From positions 1 through 48,407 of the forward strand of contig JAIETJ010000107.1 in NCBI GenBank assembly GCA_019745275.1: a stretch of 48,407 bases of DNA. Direction: 5' to 3'. Positions 43,445 through 48,407 of the stretch are shown one piece after another (position 1 is the first letter of the stretch; every line of letters starts with the position of its first letter). The notes below the pieces were generated by a model, which searched no databases, had not been told where the DNA came from, and saw only the letters and a list, made by a program, of their open reading frames with translations. Made by a program: the position numbers and the translations under genes. The stretch is from Pseudomonadaceae bacterium. GTDB taxonomy: Bacteria > Pseudomonadota > Gammaproteobacteria > Pseudomonadales > Pseudomonadaceae.

Positions 43445-44077
43445 ATGTATGTGCCTGACGCCTTTCAACAACACGACCTTGCCCAGCTACACGGGCTGAT
43501 TCGTCAGCAACCGCTAGCCAGCCTGATCAATCACGGCGCCGCAGGCTTGCAGGCCAGTCACTTGCCACTTTGGCTGGCGGCGGATGAGGGCGAGTACGGC
43601 ACCCTGTATGGCCATTTTGCCCGTGCCAATCCGCAGCGGCGCGAGCTGGATGCCGGGGCCGACGTGTTGGCGATTTTTACCGGCGCCGACGGCTATATCA
43701 GCCCAAGTTGGTACCCGAGCAAGGCCGAGCACGGCAAGGCAGTGCCGACCTGGGATTACCAAAGCGTGCATGCCTTCGGGCAAATCGAGGTATTCGAGGA
43801 TGCCGAGCGGCTGTTGCAGTTACTTGGCCAACTGACCGCACAACACGAAAGCGCGCAACCGCAGCCATGGACGATGGACGATGCACCGCGCGACTACATC
43901 GACAAAATGCTCCAGGCGATTGTCGGTTTCCGCCTGCCGATTCAACGCTTAGAAGGGCAGTGGAAACTCAGCCAGAACCGCAACGCGGCCGACCGCGCCG
44001 GGGTGCACGCCGCCCTGCGCGCCAGCCCGGAGGCCGGGGCGCGAAACTTAGCCGCACACATTAAGCACACCCACTAA
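43445..44077 (+). CDS. FMN-binding PaiB-family protein
   Basis: A 210-residue protein of the PaiB family (MYVPDAFQQHDLAQLHGLIRQ, then SHLPLWL, YISPSWYPSK, and GFRLPIQRLEGQWKLSQNRN). In Bacillus, PaiB with the acetyltransferase PaiA affects sporulation and degradative enzyme genes. The split-barrel fold probably binds FMN; a regulator role is from the family name. It is divergent from MocR and followed by two GNAT genes, an arrangement recalling paiAB. GCGAGGATTCGCC precedes the ATG. Confidence 0.92.
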   Translation: MYVPDAFQQHDLAQLHGLIRQQPLASLINHGAAGLQASHLPLWLAADEGEYGTLYGHFARANPQRRELDAGADVLAIFTGADGYISPSWYPSKAEHGKAVPTWDYQSVHAFGQIEVFEDAERLLQLLGQLTAQHESAQPQPWTMDDAPRDYIDKMLQAIVGFRLPIQRLEGQWKLSQNRNAADRAGVHAALRASPEAGARNLAAHIKHTH

Positions 44078-44117
44078 CGCCCGCCAACAGCCTAAGCCAC
44101 TGACCAGGACATGCCAC

Positions 44118-44567
44118 ATGCCCAACTTGCAAATCCGCCCCATCAGCGCCGCCGATCACGCCGCTTGGCTGCCCTTGTGGCAGGGCTATCAGCGCTTCTA
44201 TCAAGCCGAAATCCCCGCCGCCACCAGCGCTGTCACCTGGCAGCGTTTTCTCGACCCGACCGAGCCGATGTTTGCCGCGTTAGCCTGGCAAGGCGACAAC
44301 GCGGTCGGCTTGGCGCACGGAATTTTCCACCGTTCCTGCTGGACCACCAGCGACTACTGCTACCTGCAGGATTTGTTTGTCAGCGCTGAGGTGCGCGGTG
44401 CTGGCGTCGGTCGCCAGCTGATCGAATATGTGTATGCCCACGCGCAGGCCGCGGGTGCCAATCGGGTGCATTGGTTAACGCAAGAGGGCAACACGCAAGC
44501 ACGGCAACTGTACGAGCGCATCGCCAACTGCTCCGGGTTTATTCAGTACCGGCATTTATTCGGCTAA
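44118..44567 (+). CDS. GNAT acetyltransferase 1
   Basis: A 149-residue N-acetyltransferase. The acetyl-CoA site is VRGAGVGRQLIEYVYAHA (motif R-G-x-G-x-G/A). YCYLQDLFVS precedes it as the beta-4 strand and RVHWLTQEGNTQARQLYERI follows. The substrate cannot be read; an amine is plausible from context. ACCAGGACATGCC precedes the ATG at 44118. It lies 40 bases after the PaiB-like gene and 11 before a second GNAT gene, so the three are likely co-transcribed. Confidence 0.9.
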   Translation: MPNLQIRPISAADHAAWLPLWQGYQRFYQAEIPAATSAVTWQRFLDPTEPMFAALAWQGDNAVGLAHGIFHRSCWTTSDYCYLQDLFVSAEVRGAGVGRQLIEYVYAHAQAAGANRVHWLTQEGNTQARQLYERIANCSGFIQYRHLFG

Positions 44568-44578
44568 GGAGCGGGCCG

Positions 44579-45256
44579 ATGCATACGCGCCATCTGCAAC
44601 ACTGGCAGCCGGCACAATTGCCCACTGCCAGCACATTGCTCGGCCAGTACGTGCGCCTAGAGCGGCTTGACCCCGAGCGGCACGGCGAGGATCTCTGGCC
44701 GGCCCTGCAAGGCCCAGCCGCCGATGCGCAGATGTGGACCTACATGGGCTACGGCCCGTTCGCCAGCCGTGCCGACTTTGCCCAGTGGCTGAGCGCCAAT
44801 GCCGCCAGCCACGACCCGCTGTTTTACACCGTCATCGATAGCACCAGCGGCACGGCGCTAGGCCTGCTCAGTTACCTCAACCTAGTGCCCGAGCACGGCA
44901 GCCTCGAGATCGGCCACGTCTGTTTTGGCCACGCCCTGCAGCGCAGTGTGCAGGCCAGCGAGACGATTTATCTGCTGGCCCGCTACGCCTTTGAACTGGG
45001 TAATCGCCGGCTGGAATGGAAGTGCGACAACGCCAACCTGCGCTCCAAACGCGCCGCCGAACGCTTTGGATTTAGCCACGAAGGGATTTTTCGCCAACAC
45101 CTGATCCGCAAAGGCCGCAACCGCGACACCGCGTGGTTCAGCCTGCTCGACCATGAATGGCCAGCCATGCAACTGGCGTTTGAGCGCTGGTTAGCGGCGG
45201 ATAATTTTGCCGCCGATGGCCAACAGCGCCGTCGCCTACAAGAGTTGCGCGACTAA
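44579..45256 (+). CDS. GNAT acetyltransferase 2, RimJ/RimL-like
   Basis: A 225-residue protein of the RimJ/RimL type (GNAT 3). Typical segments are LGQYVRLERLDPERHGEDLW, GLLSYLNLVPEHGSLEIGHVCF, and CDNANLRSKRAAERFGFSHEGIF. AAGGAGCGGGCC precedes the ATG at 44579; an upstream in-frame part overlaps the previous gene and is not real. The substrate could be a protein terminus, a polyamine or a drug. It is 11 bases after GNAT 1. Confidence 0.9.
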   Translation: MHTRHLQHWQPAQLPTASTLLGQYVRLERLDPERHGEDLWPALQGPAADAQMWTYMGYGPFASRADFAQWLSANAASHDPLFYTVIDSTSGTALGLLSYLNLVPEHGSLEIGHVCFGHALQRSVQASETIYLLARYAFELGNRRLEWKCDNANLRSKRAAERFGFSHEGIFRQHLIRKGRNRDTAWFSLLDHEWPAMQLAFERWLAADNFAADGQQRRRLQELRD

Positions 45257-45325
45257 ACGCAACTGGACAGGCCGGCGGTGCGCGGCGATGCTGCTGGCTC
45301 CGTTCGACGCGCCTGGCAACCGACT

Positions 45326-46321
45326 ATGCTGCACAGCCACCTGACTACGCTGCACTCGATCGCGCTGATCCTGCGGCTGCTCGGCAGCGACAGTGATGCC
45401 AGCGCGCAAAGCCTGCTGCTCGGCAGCGGCATTCGCCTGGCAGACCTGCAGCACCCCGACCTGCGCATTACCACCGCGCAAGAAATGCGCGTGTGCGCCA
45501 ATGCCAGTGCCCGCTGTCAGGCCCTCGGCTTGCTGTTAGGGCGGCGCATGCATGTATCGTCTTATGGCCTGATTGGCTTCGCCATGCTGTCCAGCACCAC
45601 CCTCGGTGACGCCCTGCGCTTGGCACTGCAATACCCAGCATTGCTCGGCACCTATTTTCAGCTGAGCCTGCAACACGAGGGCGACACGGTTTGGCTGCAG
45701 GCCGACGGCTACCGCGACCAAGCCGAACTGGCGACTTTCAATGTCGAGTTCTGTCTGGCCTCACTGAAGCTGGTGTGCGATGACCTGCTCGGCCAGCCGC
45801 TGCCACTGCAAGGCCTGCGTGTGGCACATGCTACGCCAAGCTATGTGGACGAGTACCACGCCAGCTTCGCCTGCCCGCAGCAGTTCGAGGCCAACAACAA
45901 TGCCTTCGGCTTTGCCGCCACATGGCTCGAGCAACGCCTGCCACTGGCCGACGCGGTGACCCATAGCGACATGCTCGAACGCTGCCAGCAGCTCAATCGC
46001 GAATTCGTCCAGCGCCAGGCACTGATCACCCGTTGCCGCCAGTTACTCAGCACCCAACTAATCACCCCACCGGGGTTGGAGTCGCTGGCGCAACAACTCA
46101 ACTGCTCGGCGCGTAGCCTGCGCCGCCATCTTGGCCACGCCGGCAGCAGTTACCAAAAACTGCTCGATGAACTGCGCTTCACCCGCGCCCGACAATTGCT
46201 CGAGCAGCAGGAACTGCCCATCCAGCAGATCGCCGAGCTGATGGGCTACAGCGAAACCGCCAGTTTCCGGCATGCCTTCCAGCGCTGGAGCGGGCTGTCG
46301 CCGAGTCGCTTTCGTAGCTAG
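45326..46321 (+). CDS. AraC-family regulator
   Basis: A 331-residue regulator with an N-terminal ligand domain of the arabinose-binding type seen in OruR/ArgR-like AraC proteins (residues about 20-200: GIRLADLQHPDLRITTAQEM, GRRMHVSSYGLIGFAML) and a C-terminal double helix-turn-helix (about 230-330: LESLAQQLNCSARSLRRHL, then IQQIAELMGYSETASFRHAFQRWSG). The ATG at 45326 is chosen; a GTG 48 bases upstream extends the frame with no similarity. It precedes the acetylpolyamine amidohydrolase by 112 bases on the same strand, and may control it. Confidence 0.9.
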   Translation: MLHSHLTTLHSIALILRLLGSDSDASAQSLLLGSGIRLADLQHPDLRITTAQEMRVCANASARCQALGLLLGRRMHVSSYGLIGFAMLSSTTLGDALRLALQYPALLGTYFQLSLQHEGDTVWLQADGYRDQAELATFNVEFCLASLKLVCDDLLGQPLPLQGLRVAHATPSYVDEYHASFACPQQFEANNNAFGFAATWLEQRLPLADAVTHSDMLERCQQLNREFVQRQALITRCRQLLSTQLITPPGLESLAQQLNCSARSLRRHLGHAGSSYQKLLDELRFTRARQLLEQQELPIQQIAELMGYSETASFRHAFQRWSGLSPSRFRS

Positions 46322-46433
46322 CAGCCCTTCAATAGATTTGGCCACATCGATCCCCTATTGGCCGTTGCCAGCCTTCTCCCGTGCGCCCGCGTGGCAAACA
46401 ATGCCAGCACAATCACAAATACGGGAGCCACCC

Positions 46434-47462
46434 ATGCTGACCTATTACAGCGACGATCACCACCTGCACCACGGCAGCTGCGAGCTGATGGACGGGCAGT
46501 TGGTGCCCTGTTTCGAGAAGCCGCAACGCGCCGAGCATGTCTTGGCGCGGGTCAAGGAACGCCAGCTTGGGGCAATCCACGGGCCCAGCGATTTCGGCCG
46601 CGCACCCTTATTGCGGATTCACTCGGCGGCCTATCTGGACTTCTTCGAGGGGGCTTGGGCGCGCTGGCAGGCCGAGCAGGGCCAAGGCGACTTGCTGCCC
46701 TATACCTGGCCGGCGCGCACCTTGAGTGAGCGGCTGCCCAGCAGCCTGCACGGCCAGCTCGGTTACTACAGTTTCGATGCCGGCGCGCCTATTACCGCCG
46801 GCACTTGGCAGGCCGCCTATAGCGCCGCGCAGGTCGCGCTGAGCGCCCAGGCGGCCATCGCCGGCGGTGCCCACAGCGCCTTCGCCCTGTGCCGGCCACC
46901 GGGTCACCATGCAGCTGGCGAGCTGATGGGCGGCTACTGCTACCTGAACAACGCCGCCATCGCCGCACAAGCCTTCCTCGACCAAGGCCGCACCAAGGTG
47001 GCGATCCTCGATGTCGACTACCACCACGGCAACGGCACCCAGTCGATCTTCTACGCCCGCAATGATGTGCTGTTCACCTCGATCCATGGTGATCCGGTGG
47101 CCGAGTTTCCATTCTTTCTCGGTTATGCCGACGAACTGGGCGAGGGCAGCGGCGCAGGCTACAACCTCAACTTGCCGCTGGCCGCTGGTAGCGGCTGGGA
47201 TGTATGGGGCGCGGCGCTGGAAACCGCCTGCCAACGCATTGCCGCCTACGGCGCCGAAGTGATCGTGGTGTCGCTCGGCGTCGATACGTTTAAAAACGAC
47301 CCGATCTCGCAGTTCAAGCTCGACAGCCCGGATTACCTGCGCATGGGCCAGCGCATCGCCGCACTCGGACTGCCCACCCTGTTTGTCATGGAGGGTGGCT
47401 ATGCCGTGGCGGAAATCGGCATCAACGCCGTCAATGTACTCGAAGGTTTTCAGAACGCCTGA
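46434..47462 (+). CDS. aphA: acetylpolyamine amidohydrolase (histone deacetylase family)
   Basis: A 342-residue zinc amidohydrolase that deacetylates acetylated polyamines such as N-acetylputrescine and acetylcadaverine. Every active-site residue of the Mycoplana enzyme that I recall appears at the same number: His158 and His159 (PGHHA), Asp195 and His197 (DVDYHHGN), Asp284 (GVDTFKND) and Tyr323 (EGGYAV). GGGAGCCACCC precedes the ATG at 46434. It is followed 26 bases later by a polyamine-type SBP gene, as I recall for PA1409-PA1410 in P. aeruginosa, implying uptake and use of acetylated polyamines. Confidence 0.95.
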   Translation: MLTYYSDDHHLHHGSCELMDGQLVPCFEKPQRAEHVLARVKERQLGAIHGPSDFGRAPLLRIHSAAYLDFFEGAWARWQAEQGQGDLLPYTWPARTLSERLPSSLHGQLGYYSFDAGAPITAGTWQAAYSAAQVALSAQAAIAGGAHSAFALCRPPGHHAAGELMGGYCYLNNAAIAAQAFLDQGRTKVAILDVDYHHGNGTQSIFYARNDVLFTSIHGDPVAEFPFFLGYADELGEGSGAGYNLNLPLAAGSGWDVWGAALETACQRIAAYGAEVIVVSLGVDTFKNDPISQFKLDSPDYLRMGQRIAALGLPTLFVMEGGYAVAEIGINAVNVLEGFQNA

Positions 47463-47488
47463 ACCGCGTCCAACCCCAGGAGAACACT

Positions 47489-48407
47489 ATGCATAAACTC
47501 CAACAACTACTCGGCGTCGCACTCTGTGGCGCTGCCCTGCTGGGCACCGTAGCCCCGGCACACGCGGCAGAAACGCCACGCCAACTGCGGGTGTATAACT
47601 GGGCCGACTACATGCTGCCCTCGGTCCCCAAAGACTTCGCCAAAAACACCGGCATCAAACTCACGTGGGACATCTTCGACACCAATGAGTCGCTAGAGGC
47701 CAAGCTGCTCACCGGCAACTCCGGCTACGACCTCGTGGTGCCGACCAACACCTTCCTCGAAAACGAAATCAACGCCGGCGTGTTCCAGAAGCTGGACAAA
47801 ACCCAGCTGCCCAACTGGCAGCATCTCAACCCGGAACTGCTGCAGTTAATGAGCGCCAACGACCCCGGCAACCAGTACGCGGTGCCCTACATGTATGGCA
47901 CCGTGCTGATCGGTTTCAATCCGGCCAAGGTCAAGGCGGTACTCGGAGAGAATGCCCCCGTGGACAGCTGGGACCTGATCTTCAAGGAAGAAAACATCAG
48001 TAAGCTGCAGCAGTGCGGAGTCGCCATGCTCGACTCGCCGGGCGATATCCTGCCCATCGCCCTGCACTACCTAGGTCTCGATCCGAACAGCCACAACCCG
48101 CAAGACTATGAAAAAGCCGGCGCGTTGCTGGAAAAAATCAAACCACACATCGCCTACTTCAACTCAGCCAAATACATGACCGATATCGCCAACGGCGACA
48201 TCTGCGTGGCCATCGGCTATTCGGGCAGCTTCTACCAGTTTGCCAATCGCGCCAAGGAAGCCGGCAACGGTGTAGTGGTGGACTGGCGACTGCCGAAAGA
48301 AGGCGCACCGTTGTGGTTTGACTCCTTTGCCATCCCGAAAAGCGCCAGCAACGTCAGCGAGGCCCACGAGTTCCTCAACAACCTGCTGGACCCCAAAGTA
48401 ATCGCGC
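47489..48407 (+). CDS. polyamine-type ABC substrate-binding protein (copy 2), 3' part missing
   Basis: An ATG at 47489, preceded by CCCAGGAGAACACT, opens a frame that runs off the window, giving 306 residues. It has a signal peptide (to about residue 26, AHAAE) and is clearly paralogous to the protein at 40733: RVYNWADYMLP, NESLEAKLLTG, PYMYGTVLIGFNP. The PotF ligand stretch is again IGYSGS (Tyr244, Ser247), with WFDSFAIP retained. It is placed with the acetylpolyamine amidohydrolase, so acetylated polyamines are a reasonable ligand guess. No permease or ATPase gene is visible before the window ends. Confidence 0.93.
   Translation, partial: MHKLQQLLGVALCGAALLGTVAPAHAAETPRQLRVYNWADYMLPSVPKDFAKNTGIKLTWDIFDTNESLEAKLLTGNSGYDLVVPTNTFLENEINAGVFQKLDKTQLPNWQHLNPELLQLMSANDPGNQYAVPYMYGTVLIGFNPAKVKAVLGENAPVDSWDLIFKEENISKLQQCGVAMLDSPGDILPIALHYLGLDPNSHNPQDYEKAGALLEKIKPHIAYFNSAKYMTDIANGDICVAIGYSGSFYQFANRAKEAGNGVVVDWRLPKEGAPLWFDSFAIPKSASNVSEAHEFLNNLLDPKVIA

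Overview
The window looks like a chromosomal segment of a Pseudomonas-type gammaproteobacterium of moderately high GC content. I base this on gene order: trpI divergent from trpBA, a coxBA-ctaG-coxC cluster followed by surf1-ctaA-cyoE, prlC with a yheV-like gene, purEK, adhA, and aspA beside a LysR gene. Protein sequences such as AspA and AdhA also read like Pseudomonas aeruginosa proteins as I remember them. It is mostly core or stable accessory chromosome. I see no prophage, integrase, insertion sequence with a transposase, CRISPR array, rRNA or tRNA.

Layout. (1) 1-7576 encodes an aa3-type cytochrome c oxidase and its assembly factors, nearly all on the minus strand: coxB, coxA, ctaG, coxC, then surf1, a SCO-like membrane protein gene, ctaA and cyoE (cut by the window start). 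A small DUF2909 gene sits on the plus strand inside the cluster, and a 140-bp palindromic MITE-like element lies between ctaA and its upstream gene. (2) 7954-14930 holds an unknown soluble protein, a YheV zinc-ribbon protein, oligopeptidase A, a gamma carbonic anhydrase, a DUF1161 protein, a degenerate receiver protein and a lipoprotein metallopeptidase. (3) 14514-19141 has a large periplasmic arylsulfatase and a Sel1-repeat protein, bracketed by paralogous lipoproteins and DUF1161 proteins. (4) 19270-22642 has dodecin, TrpI and trpBA, with a recognisable TrpI operator. (5) 22707-27621 has an MHS-type transporter, a thioesterase, a hexose-6-phosphate mutarotase, and a tightly overlapping response regulator-CheC-diguanylate cyclase cassette. 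(6) 27631-39749 has DUF3299, purK/purE behind a hairpin-rich leader, DUF3047, an amino-acid-type binding protein, an SPFH/prohibitin protein, AdhA, a PAS-GGDEF-EAL protein, a HypT-like LysR regulator and aspA. (7) 40027-48407 has a lipoprotein and then a polyamine-themed region: two polyamine-type binding proteins, a MocR regulator, a PaiB-like protein, two GNAT acetyltransferases, an AraC regulator and an acetylpolyamine amidohydrolase. The second binding protein is cut by the window end.

No wholly new system is evident. The parts most worth a second look are the polyamine/acetyl-polyamine neighbourhood, whose two binding proteins both lack a key PotF ligand aspartate; the RR-CheC-GGDEF cassette with no CheA nearby; the purE leader; the mirrored paralogues around the sulfatase; and the palindromic element. 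All family calls come from reading motifs by eye. No database search was run.
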